Of a stretch of 64,000 nt of DNA, positions 47,301 to 57,277 are shown in pieces. Positions within the stretch are counted from its first letter, which is position 1, and every line of letters begins with the position of its first letter. Origin of the DNA: Rhipidocladum racemiflorum. Its lineage: Eukaryota > Streptophyta > Magnoliopsida > Poales > Poaceae. The position numbers and the translations under genes are program-made. Location of the stretch: the NCBI GenBank assembly GCA_036346355.1, contig CM070570.1, positions 6,518,649 through 6,582,648 of the forward strand. Direction: 5' to 3'. Under the pieces are notes generated by a model, which saw only the letters and a program-made list of their open reading frames with translations, was not told the DNA's origin and made no database searches.

Positions 47301-47779
47301 ATATATATATATATTGCATCTGTGTTTTCTTGTCTGCTGAGTGGATGTCCGTGTATTCTAGGAAGGTCATGCCGATTTTTTCTAGTTTTTGGAGGCTTGG
47401 TTGTTTCTTTGCTTTTGCCTAGTCAGGGCTCGTGGTTTGTGTGATTAGTCCTCTTTAGGGTTGTCGGGTTTGTCTTTGTGCGGTGTGTTTCCGCGTTGCG
47501 TGTTGGTTTGTAAAGTTTCGAGTTCGTTGCCCCCTTTGTGCAAATTGAGTTGATAACGGCATTGGAAACCGGTATGCGGGGCAATCCTGGGCGAGTTCGG
47601 GTCGCATACCGGGGGAATACCGGGATTGTTGTCGAGTTAATCGAATGGGTTGCTGTCGTCTCAATTGGGTTTGGGTGCTAGCACTACGAACGCCACCGGC
47701 GATCCGTTGCTAGCCTTCAAATCCGATGAGAGCGACAGGACATTCGATAATCCGAGGACGATCTGGGCGGCTCCTCACA
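44339..47779 (+). mobile_element. Solo LTR (3.4 kb, gypsy-like) with perfect target duplication
   Basis: Starts TGTCACGGTCCCG and ends GGCTCCTCACA. Flanked by perfect ATATG duplications (44334-44338 and 47780-47784). It has a TCTATATAG TATA-like box at 44,598 and a pyrimidine-rich leader (44,790-44,990). A TTTGTACTCATGCTCC block with a splice-acceptor-like TTTTCAG lies near 46,980-47,015. No internal domain is present. LTRs of this size are known from Tekay/Del-type grass gypsy elements, but the family assignment is inference. Confidence 0.85.
47295..47314. repeat. TA microsatellite
   Basis: About ten TA units inside the inner solo LTR. A second short TA run is at 48,777-48,796 in the outer LTR. 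Confidence 0.85.
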
Positions 47780-50700
47780 ATATGCATCTCTATTAGGGTT
47801 TTTACCCACGGGTACACCGGTAATCGGGTAAGATTGCCATCCCTAGCTGCGGTATAATGCTCGCCCTGACTCTCTTGGTCCTTATGGTGCTCAATTTACC
47901 TTCACCCGAGTTCGTTCTAGCCTCAAACGTCACCACAGCAAGCGCCGCCATAGCTCACCATCGGGCTCCGTCGCAAACCATGCTCTGGTGACCCCTAGGC
48001 TATATCGAACCACTCCCTAGGTGTGCATGGACACTCTAGTGCTCACAGTGTACTTGCCCACCGGTCTTTGAGCTCCCCTGCTTCGGCTCCCTGCCAAGTG
48101 AGCCCGCTATGTCGGTCTCCTGGCTCTCACATGGTCACTAACCCAAGGGCACCATCTGTCAGCCGGCCCAATTCAAAAGAGTCCATGCAAATTAGAGAAT
48201 ACGCTTTCAAAGTTACGATAGCGTATTTTTCCAAATTTGTTGAATTTTCTAAGCCTAGTAGTTTCAAACTAGTATAACTTTTAAACTATAGCTCCAAATG
48301 AGGTGAGACAACTTTCTAAATTCATGTTAAATCATGTCATTTCTAAATATGCAAAAATAGTTTGAATTGGATCAACGTGCAAAATTAAAATTCGAATTTA
48401 AAGAAAGGGTTCAAAACTTGCTAAACACAAATTTTATACAAATGAACTCCAAATTGAATGAGACTAGTTTTGTTAGAATCCATAGGTTATAAGAAACTCG
48501 TGTGTGTAAAAATATTTAAATTTTAACATGTTTTTAGATCATTTTATAACTAAGGTTAGTTCCAATACATTGGATAATCAAATATGTATAACTTCAACAA
48601 ATGAGCTCTAAATCAAGTGCAATCTATGTGTTACTAGAACCATAGACTACCTAGATATGCAAAAAAACACTTAGGGTGAAATTTTGAGTTTATACATGCT
48701 ATACCACTTGGTGACTGAATGTCTTATTATTATTAATCTAAATAATTTTAGCCTCTTAAATTAGAAATAATACACATAATATATATATATATATAATTTT
48801 AGCATTTTCAATTTGTAAAATAAAAATAAACAATCTATAGAAAACAATAAGCCTTGTTACAACTTAATCTAAGACTATTAGTAAATAAGTAAGGTTTAAA
48901 AGACAATTAAAGTGCATGTACATTAAATCATAAAAACCCTAACCACTGAACCACACATGTTTTATGTAATAAGTTTTTATTCAATTTTTCATCTGATTTA
49001 TTTTTGCCTTTATTAAAGTTTATTATTTGTTATGTTTTTATTGAACGACGTGTAAAACACGACGTCACTAATTCTGTTTTCGATGACCAAGACTTTGAGA
49101 TCGACGACAATCAGCAAGGCAAGCACCCCTTTGATCATATCGATACTAGCATTTCAAAATGTTTTGTCAAATTGTTCATGCATGCTCTATGTTTAATAAA
49201 CATTGCTATATTATGGGTTCGGTAGATATAGTCTTCATTGATGGGATTTTATTTATTAATATTGATATGTGAATGTTGATAAGCCTAGATCATGGATGAA
49301 CACATGAAAATGTGAAATAGGTATACTTGATAATTAATTGCATATGCTTAGCCATGTTTTAGATTGAGAATATGAACAGATGGTTATACTGTTCGTGATT
49401 AATTTAAATATCGGATATGGTGGACATAAGTTTTGGATATGTTGGAATAATTATGGTCACTGATATTTTGGTAAAAATAAAAATAAAACTATGGTTTTGA
49501 TGCGGGCAAGCTATTGGCAATAGCCGGTTGTGCGAGGGATAGACTTGCAAGTAGATAGAGGGAGATTTCTCACTCGGGTCGGATTAAGGACCGAACGTAG
49601 TGTTGCATGATCCAAGAAACAGTAAAACCGCAAATGCTGGTATGGGACAGTCTTAACCTATTAAGTTACTTATAACTAGCTTTGCACATTAGCAGACTGT
49701 AGTAGCACAGGCTTCTGGATAGATGTTGCTCGTAGGGGTGTCCACATAGAGGTGTGGATCAAACACATACCAATGCAAGTTGTACGCCTTGCTATGGGGA
49801 GAAATGGGTGTGGTAGGGATAGATTGACGGTGTTACTGTGTGAATGAAATAAATGGATTGATATGTCATGGGTGTGTGTTTCTGTCGCCATAGCAGGGGT
49901 TTGTTGTCACCAGGTTAGTGCAAAGTTAGGGTTAGGTAATGTAACGGTTCTGTTATGATCATCTGCTGCATACCTAAGGAAGTTTGTAAATATCTTAGCA
50001 TAAAGAATTATCATATCTTGTGGGTAAAGCAATACACCTCTGTAGAGTTAAAACTTTTTAAAAAGCCATGCCTACGGTTATTGGAAACTTCGTGAACTGA
50101 CACTAGTTAGATGTTTTCATATTTTCATAAAATGAGTTGGATTCGAAAATGGATATTGGAAAAGTGTTGAAAAGTTGTTTCAGATAATATGTCATGTGTT
50201 GGTGAAAGACTGGTTTTATGCCATGTATTGGCAAGGAAATGGTATGATATGTTGCTCAAATTCATGGAGGAACTGTGAGTTATTATGGTTATGACGCTTA
50301 TATATACTTGTTATATTTTTATATACCTGTCAAATTGCTTTAAAAAAATTACGCTTTTAGTTTATTATTCAGTATTTCCAATTCAAGTCAGCTTTATACA
50401 AAATAGCTATAGTAGCTTTTCCTTTGATACTGTTTGCATGTATTATAGGTTTTGCAAAAGTCTTACGAGTACGTATTGTACTCAACTTGCTATTATTGTT
50501 GTTTTTAGGTGAAGAATTAGATTTCTCTGATGAAACTTATCCTAACGTAGGATACGAGGATAGTAACGATGAGATTTTCTAGGTTTACCTTGTCAGTTGC
50601 CTGTGGGAATAATGGGTTTAAAGGCACATTACAAGATAAAAATATTTCCACTGCATGCTTATTTTGGTTTGTAATATTATTATGTATGAACTGCTTCTGC

Positions 50701-50845
50701 TATAATATATAATGAAATATTATGTATGGTTGTGATCTCAATCTGTGGATGTGCGTACTAGCTACTGTATTACTAGTACTGAATGCACATTTAAACTTTT
50801 CTTTTATGGTATACTGTATCATAAAAAAGAGGGTCTCACATTTTT

Positions 50846-51009
50846 CTTTCAATAATAACATCTAATAGCTGCTATAGCTCAACTTAGCTATGATCCATCA
50901 GATAAAAGACCAAATATTTGATTTTTATGGAAACTTCTAGTATATTTCTTTTTTTTTCTTACCAGCTCTAAAAGATCTATGATGAGCTTTTTATATATAA
51001 TAGATAGAT
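50846..51009. other. Short flank right of the outer LTR
   Basis: AT-rich, no gene. It holds the right copy of the TTTTT target and leads into an M1 MITE copy. Confidence 0.4.
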
Positions 51010-51165
51010 ATAATATGTGAGCTCTAAAAGATCTATGCTTTTCTTTTTAAAGTTGCACAAATTTTAAAGCATGAATGAGTGGTAGATGGTGATTACTTAC
51101 CCATTTCGTTTACTTTAAGATTTGTACAACTTGTATTGAAAGGGAAACCACAGAAGCACTACTCA
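51010..51165 (+). mobile_element. MITE family M1, copy 3
   Basis: Shares the core TTAAAGCATGAATGAGTGGTAG, GATGGTGATTACTTACCC and AAGATTTGTACAACTTGTATTG with copies 1 and 4, and the right end CAGAAGCACTACTCAT. The left terminus is diverged (GAGCTCTAAAAGATCTATGC). Confidence 0.68.
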
Positions 51166-51773
51166 TAATATGTTCCGGCGGAGTCATCCTAGCTAGATCA
51201 TTTTGCAACATGCACATCATGACAACATTTAGGAACCGCTAGCTGAAAATCTATCAGCCACCCGAATATGTATTAAAAATCGGGCGATTTCCTCACCATT
51301 TGAGTTGTATTGCGATTCGTGCTCCGACAGACAATGATGGTGGCCACAACAACGTCTCCGACAAGGTTTCACCCGGGATTTAGGATCTCAAGTGTTCACT
51401 GTGTGTCAACGGTGGACTCGGAGTCGGAGGAGGCGGTGATCAGCAGCGTGGCGACGGTAAGGATGACGGTGATGGAGGCGATTTGCTGCGGCGGAGGTGG
51501 ATGGTACGGTGCTGGTGCCATCCTCGATGCCGTCGACGCTGCAGGGTTGAGGCAGGGGGGAATGGCAACGAGGTGGGAGCTAGAGTCGTGATGACGTAGC
51601 GTTTTGCACTCATCTTGAGGAAATATGCGACTGATTTCGGGGTAAAATGTCAGTTAGCTGATCACTGACAATCCCAAATGTTCAACATCTTTTTTTTGTT
51701 ACTGCTGTCCATTTTCGGTGTTTGAAATAGGCCGCACAGTACAGTATTTTTTGTTTCAGAAAAACTAAAAAAC
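51166..51773. other. Stretch with a small GC-rich open frame
   Basis: 51,310-51,591 (plus) is a 93-codon open frame with GC-rich codons, but no motif, promoter or splice context I can support. Its Gly- and Val-rich composition could be chance. I do not call it a gene. Confidence 0.3.
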
Positions 51774-51965
51774 GGTATACCGTTGCAACGGTATACCTCT
51801 GAAACTCATGAAACTTGTGATTTTTTGCACTGAAACTCATGAAAATTAGTACTAAAAACTGATAAAACATGAAACTGATGAAACTAAACACTGAAACTCA
51901 TGAAACCAGCACTAAAACTGATAAGTTTCATAAGTTTCATGGCTATACCGTTGCAACGGTATACC
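51774..51965. repeat. Palindrome-bounded foldback element
   Basis: A perfect 24-bp palindrome whose halves are GGTATACCGTTG and its exact complement lies at 51,774-51,797. The same palindrome with one change lies at 51,942-51,965. The inner flanks are also complementary (CTGAAACTCATGAAACTT against AAGTTTCATAAGTTTCATGG). The interior repeats GAAACTCATGAAAC-like words. Confidence 0.8.
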
Positions 51966-53170
51966 GTTCCCTAGTCACTCTCTTTTTGTTTTGACAAAGA
52001 GCTTATGCAGCTGAACAGGTACTAACTATTATGATAGTACATCTTGCAGGACAGTTTGGTCAACTGTGCGTTGTGCTCCGGTAAATGAACTTGCAAATGC
52101 CAATGAAGTATGGCTTTTGGGGTGGGTTGTCGATGCAAGCATGACGCCATGACGGGTGCTCAAAACGGTGCGAGAGTTGAGTGTCAGTCTCGATTATTAG
52201 AAAAGAGAATTTGATGCTGTGTCTATCTACTAGATCGAATTAATTATGGTAAACTGCTTATACTCACGCCTCTAGCACCCTCGATTATTATCGATGTAGG
52301 TATACTAGACCAGTAAGCGCGGCGCACGTCGCCCGTGTGAACGAAAAATAATTTTTATTTTTTTTAGAGAAAAAATAGATCTAAATGTATTTTTAAAATT
52401 TTTTGGAGGCTCAAAAAATATTAGAGATCGCGCTAGGGAAAAAGCACATATCTTTTTGTTGATGAAAATATTTTTTTCAGGCAAAACGGAGAAAGGACCT
52501 GAATGTAAAAGCCGATGACCTGTTGGTTATATTTTTAGACCTCATCACTATCCCGAAAAAGTAGAAAAGAACGGTTTGCGATTTGTATCTAACGGGAGGT
52601 TTTTTCTGTAAAGTAGCGAGCGAGGGCCCAAACTTGATTCGGAAAAGTTTTTCGTGACCTCATAAAAAATCGCAAATGATCTTTTCGTAAATTCATGGAA
52701 ACCTATCCGTAATTCAAAGAAACAGAGAGATTTTTTCGTAAAATAACACGGCGACACGTGGGCAGCCTCCGGGGAAGTCTCCCGACTTTGTTTACAGGAG
52801 ATAATTCTTGAGAAGCGAAGAGCCCTAAGCGTACGTCTCTTCCCCTGAGAAATATTGCACTGCAGATACCTTTTTTTCGACAACACAAGTATGCAGGTAC
52901 TCCGCGACCGGTTCAGGACTAGTTAATTTGAGACGTTGCATATACGCATGCTCGTCCATCAAAATGGACTAATGGCAGCTTGATCACTGCAAATACGAAC
53001 CGATCGATCGATAAGAACATGAGATAGCTAGCAAGTCGAACAAATAATAAGTTCAGTTCTATATATATGTATGGTAATGGCACAACCAAGAAAAAGTAGG
53101 CAGCGATCGACGTCTAAAAGCCCACATTTCTGAACCTTAATTATACTGCTAGTGATCAATCGGTAGCTGA
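51966..53170. other. 3' flank of group IIc WRKY gene
   Basis: No coding exon. A minus-strand open frame of 112 codons at 52,548-52,886 has no recognisable motif. Candidate 3' UTR of the minus-strand WRKY gene lies just left of 53,171. Confidence 0.35.
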
Positions 53171-53896
53171 TCAGTACGACGACTCGGACGAGTGAGCCGC
53201 CGCCTGCAACCGCACGCCCCAAGCTGGCGCGGCGGCCGACGAGTGCGTGAGGTAGCCGCCGTTGCCGGGGGCGGCGTGGTTGTGGACGCCGTCGTAGGTG
53301 GTGAGGACGTAGCGCGGGTCGTCGTGGTCCCTCTCGACCCGCTTCTTCACCCCGCAGCCCTCCGCCGAGCACCGGTAGTAGTTCCTCGGGTTCGGGCTGC
53401 TCTTCACCGCCTTCTTCCCGTACTTCCTCCACTTGAAGCCGTCGTCCAGGACGTCCACCTCCGACCTCGTCCGGAACCCGATCCTCGCACACCCGTGCCT
53501 CCCTGATCCGCCCACTCTCCTCACTGCATCGCCGACTCCAGTACAGCTCCTGTATATAGTAGAACACAGCACAACATCAAGATAGCACAACATCAAGATA
53601 GCACAACCGCATCATGCATGATCGATACATGGAGCACACATTGCACAGAAGCTTCCGTACATGTTCAGCTCGTTCTCGGCAGCACCGAAGGCGAACACCA
53701 CCGGAGGCGGCGAGCAGTCGGAAGGGCGAACTACGTCGAGCTCCGGGAAGCCGGCCATGGCGGCCGGCGCCGGGAAGTTGAGCGCTGCGCTATTGTCCGT
53801 CGATAGGCCGGGAGGGAAGTACAGGGAGGAGGCCTGGTAGGAAGAGTACGTTTCATGGCTAGGTCCTAGAGGAGCCGCCATGAACATGCGCTGCAT
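53171..53896 (-). CDS. WRKY transcription factor, group IIc, WRKYGKK variant (WRKY50/51-like)
   Basis: Two exons: 53896-53640 and 53549-53171. The 90-bp GT-AG intron falls in phase 2 and completes a Met codon. The product is 211 residues. The ATG at 53,896 is the first in frame and begins MQRMFM. The domain starts about residue 110: WRKYGKK at 126-132, then zinc ligands C146, C151, H175 and H177 in the CX4CX23HXH spacing of group IIc. The YYRC, KKRVERD and VLTTYDGVHNH blocks are intact. WRKYGKK replaces WRKYGQK; in the WRKY50/51/59 lineage it is natural and is reported to weaken or change W-box recognition. Those relatives act in salicylate/jasmonate defence. The N-terminal half is Ser/Pro/Ala-rich and low complexity. 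No frame damage. Confidence 0.93.
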
Positions 53897-53964
53897 ACTA
53901 CTACTACTGCTGCTTAGCAAGTGGCTTGTGTACGTTTGACGGAGTTTCTCGTGTCAAGCTTTGC

Positions 53965-53972
53965 AATTTATA
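53965..53972 (-). promoter_or_regulatory. Candidate TATA box of group IIc WRKY gene
   Basis: TATAAATT on the minus strand about 70 bp upstream of the ATG. It is the only TATA-like word close by and would give a short 5' UTR. Confidence 0.5.
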
Positions 53973-55522
53973 CATCCAACTGATACAGACTTCCAGACAG
54001 TTTGAAGGTTGGAATCAGGGACGACGATCCTGACCCGAAGGTTCTCAGATGTGTCACATGTCGATTCTTAAGAGTCCTTGATTTAGCCGGTCCCTTTACA
54101 CACTGTTTTTTTTACAAATTTTTGATCAATTTTTTTTTTTTGGTGTCATGCGAATAAATTTGTAAAAATTATCCCATCTCCAATCGTAAAAACAGTGGCA
54201 GGTGACACGTATCACACCCGTATACCACGGCAGGTGGTCAGCCCCATAGCACCCCGATCGACCGCAGCAGCAACACCGGAGCCACCGCAGCGGGAGAGGT
54301 GCCGTGCTAGGGCACTATGGCATTAGATCCATATGAACCCGGGGCAGCGGCAGGTTGACGCCGCGGTGCCTAATAAAGCACCTCTGCTGCTGCCGCGGTT
54401 AGCGGAAGTGCCATGGGACTGATTACTTGTCGCTGCTTTCGCGGTTAGAGATAGACTATTTTTATAATCTTATTCGCACGTGAGCTAGATCCACAGGAAG
54501 AAAATATGCGTAGAGAGAGAGAGAGAGAACGCCGTGATGCTGACCCCTGCTCTGCACTTTTGGCAATTATGACCGGACAAGCTCTAGTCAAGAAAAAAGA
54601 AAGTTAATTCTGGTCAGTTTGGAGGCATTGGATTATCAAGACCGTTAGCTACGTACTTAGGGGCTGATGACTATGACTGGCTATAGTACGGTAACAGTTA
54701 GACTGTAGATGTATATTTTCGACCGTCCGATCGACATACTAGCAGGTAACAACCAGCAGTGATCTAGAGCCAGGGCTTGATATCGAAATCTACCTCCCCT
54801 TAATTACCCTTGAATTTTCCCAATCCAAATTGCCGAGTTTCACTTCCACAAGACTCCAATTTGCAGGTAGATGTAGTCGGAACAAGGCTGCTGCGGATCC
54901 GGGTCCAAATGGTTAATTAATTAGTCATAATTACATTCAATTAAGCTGGCAGTCAGGTCCAAATTATACAAGATCCATCGCACTAACACCTGTGTACGGT
55001 GTACCTGACCAAAGGCAAGCGACACGTATACGTACCTGTGGATCTAGCTTATGGACGACAGGTAGCCAGCCCATGCCCATCTATTCTACTCCCAAGTACC
55101 GGCAATTATCTCCGGCTTGCACTTTCACCGATCAAAAGCTGGCGCAACAACCACCAGCCAGTGGCGCGTTAAAATGCTCTCGATCGATTTTACACACGTA
55201 CGTGCGTGAGGACGTGAGGTAGGCGGTATCTGACAGCGAGATGCCTGCGCGCGCTGAAGAAACTTGTATGCGACTGTGTCCGACCGTGGAGGGCTCGCGA
55301 ATTTACGGCGTAACCCCGTAGAAATATCCGCTTGATAACGCGCGTTTTTGCCGTCTACGATCATGCATTGTATTGCCCGATCGAACAGGCCATTGGCCGG
55401 TAGCTATGATCTAGATGTTTGCCAACTCGGTAGATTGTTTTGGCAATTAACCAGGAAATCGATTGGATCGCTCGCTGTTAGTTAATAATTAATTAGCTAG
55501 TGGAGGGTAAGAAGGCCGCTAA

Positions 55523-55527
<5 letters not shown>

Positions 55528-55558
<31 letters not shown>
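55528..55558. repeat. CT microsatellite
   Basis: About 15 CT units followed by TTTCTTTCTTTT. Confidence 0.9.
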
Positions 55559-55571
<13 letters not shown>

Positions 55572-56456
55572 CCTCGGCTGGCTTTTCTGGTTAAGTGAGA
55601 GGAATGATAATGTGCAATTCGCAGGAGGAGTTCAGATGCAATGTTTCGGGCTGGTTCTTATCCAAGGAGTCCCTTTCCGTATATAGCGCCGTAAAGAAAA
55701 CGTGCGCGCGTATACTGCATGAGGGCGAGGCTATCGAGCTCCGGTACTGTACGTCGCCAGCCACCGCTCGGTGCTGGCTGCAGATTTCAGATGATCGAGC
55801 ACGTACGTAAGCAGGTCAAGTCATTGCAATGGTAGTACTGGCTGGAACTGAGACTGAAAATGGAGAGATGATGCTTCCATCCCCCCCCTCAAAAAAAAAT
55901 AAAAAATAAAATCTAAGTATGTCTTAGAGCAGACAGAGAGGTGAATGGGCTAATTAACTAGTAATACCTAGCTAGTTATCTTTCAAAGTAACTTGAGTGA
56001 TTTCTTTGTACAAATTCGGAGTTTGAACAAATAATGGAGCATATTGCGTATATTCAGCTCGATCGACTGCTCGCTCCAGCTTCCTTATGCTGAAACTCTG
56101 CATATACACGGGCCATTCGAACAGATTTAAATGTACGGCGATTCAGGCGTACGTGGAGCTGACAACACGCACACAGGCACAAAAGCAAAACAGAATGCTT
56201 TGCTTTTGTCCCATTCGTCTCCTTCCTTGCGGACAAAAGAGAAGAATTAAGGAAGAAGCATGAGCCGACCAGGTGTCTCAAACCTAGCACACTCGCTAGC
56301 CAGCCAACCCTGTGCTTGTCATGATCGAGCGAGTACTCATGCGTGACAAATCCACACCTACACCACCCCTGGATCAGCCGAGCCCGCCCACCAAACTCCA
56401 TTCTATTCTTCTAGTCTGCCCCAGTCGCAAGCACGCCGAAGGCGCCGTGGCAGGCA

Positions 56457-56515
56457 GAGAGGCAGAGAGAGAGAGAGATCAGAGAACGAGAGAGAGAGAG
56501 ATCAGAGAGAACGAG
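56457..56515. repeat. GA-rich tandem repeat
   Basis: Two copies of a GAGAGAGAGAGATCAGAGA-like unit separated by ACGAGA. Confidence 0.75.
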
Positions 56516-57053
56516 ACCGATTCCGTTTCCGTTTCCTCCGGTGGCGCGCGCGGCCGCGGACTGACTGACGTTTGACAACTGGTTTAGCCGCCAGAACCAT
56601 TAATCAGGCGCGGCCGGCCGGCCGTTTTCCGGGCAGCTTCCCGTCAAACTCAAGCGTACGTACGCCATGGATGTCACGGTCATCGATCTGCCGTAACATC
56701 TCCGGCAGAGATCGCAGGCGGGCAGGACAGTGGGGTGACTGTTATCTCCCGCGGTGTCAGTGGAGCGAGATGTAGCTCAACAGTTCATACGTGGCAACGG
56801 TTCTCTTTCGGATTACTCATTGATTTCGCGCGCTGCACAGGGGGATCACAGAGATGGTTACGAGCTAGGGATATTTGTTACTGCACGTCTCGCAAGATTT
56901 TGTTCTGTTAGGCCATCCGCAATATTATTGGTTTTAAGCCGATTCAAAAGAAACGATAGAAGGCATGCATAGAATTGATTCAACTCATTGAAGTCATCCA
57001 TTCTAAAAAAAAATGAATCGACCCTAGAGTTGATTCGATTTCGACATAATAAA

Positions 57054-57195
57054 AAAATGAGAGGTGTTTCTATGCTCTTCTTTTTTAAAATTGCACAAAT
57101 ATTAAAGCATGAATGAATAGTAGACGAGAGTTACTTACCCTTTCGCGTGCTTCAAGATCTGTGCAACTTGTATTGAGAAGAAAAGCATAGAAGCA
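57054..57195 (+). mobile_element. MITE family M1, copy 4
   Basis: The best-defined copy. Left end GAGGTGTTTCTATGCTCTTC, right end AAAGCATAGAAGCAC. Core TTAAAGCATGAATGAATAGTAG, GTTACTTACCC and CTTCAAGATCTGTGCAACTTGTATTG. The inverted termini match for about 18 bp, then more loosely for a further 30 bp. Confidence 0.75.
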
Positions 57196-57277
57196 CTGTT
57201 CCGTCACTGCTCGTCTTATCATCGCCATCCGCAGCTCGCCATTGCTGTTACTTTTATGGCAACATCAGCACACAGAG

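Larger units (their letters stand above)
43648..47845. mobile_element. Non-autonomous hAT-type element, split by a later LTR insertion
   Basis: Terminal inverted repeats TAGGGATGGCAATC (left) and GATTGCCATCCCTA (right), with GGGTA/TACCC-rich subterminal sequence, as in the element at 22,797. After removing the inserted LTR and one target copy it is about 752 bp. The flanks ACTACTAT and GCTGCGGT match at only 4 of 8 positions, so the expected 8-bp duplication is not preserved. No transposase frame. Confidence 0.72.
42193..50840 (+). mobile_element. Large solo LTR (gypsy-like), interrupted by nested insertions
   Basis: Starts TGTAACATCCC and ends GGGTCTCACA, flanked by TTTTT on both sides (42188-42192 and 50841-50845). 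The duplication is low-complexity but sits exactly at the TG...CA borders. Without the nested elements the LTR is about 4.45 kb. It has an AT-rich start, a CT-rich leader, a TATA-like CTATTTAAG at 43,327, and a GTACTCAACTTGC block near its end like other LTRs here. No primer site, gag, pol or second LTR is present, so it is best read as a solo LTR left by LTR-LTR recombination. Confidence 0.7.
53973..57053. other. Upstream intergenic region of group IIc WRKY gene
   Basis: 3 kb with no exon recognised. It contains a small inverted pair (ACTGTTTTT near 54,100 and AAAAACAGT near 54,190), GA runs at 54,510-54,527, a CT microsatellite and a GA-rich tract. It also has a GC-rich patch at about 54,240-54,420. 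Open frames of 70-115 codons on both strands lack motifs. Confidence 0.35.

Noticed and set aside
51310..51591. Small secreted or regulatory peptide gene
   Set aside because: No signal peptide, no convincing TATA box or Kozak context, no recognisable motif.
53028..53567. 179-codon minus-strand open frame in another frame of the IIc WRKY gene
   Set aside because: Lacks any motif, while the overlapping frame encodes a complete WRKY domain.
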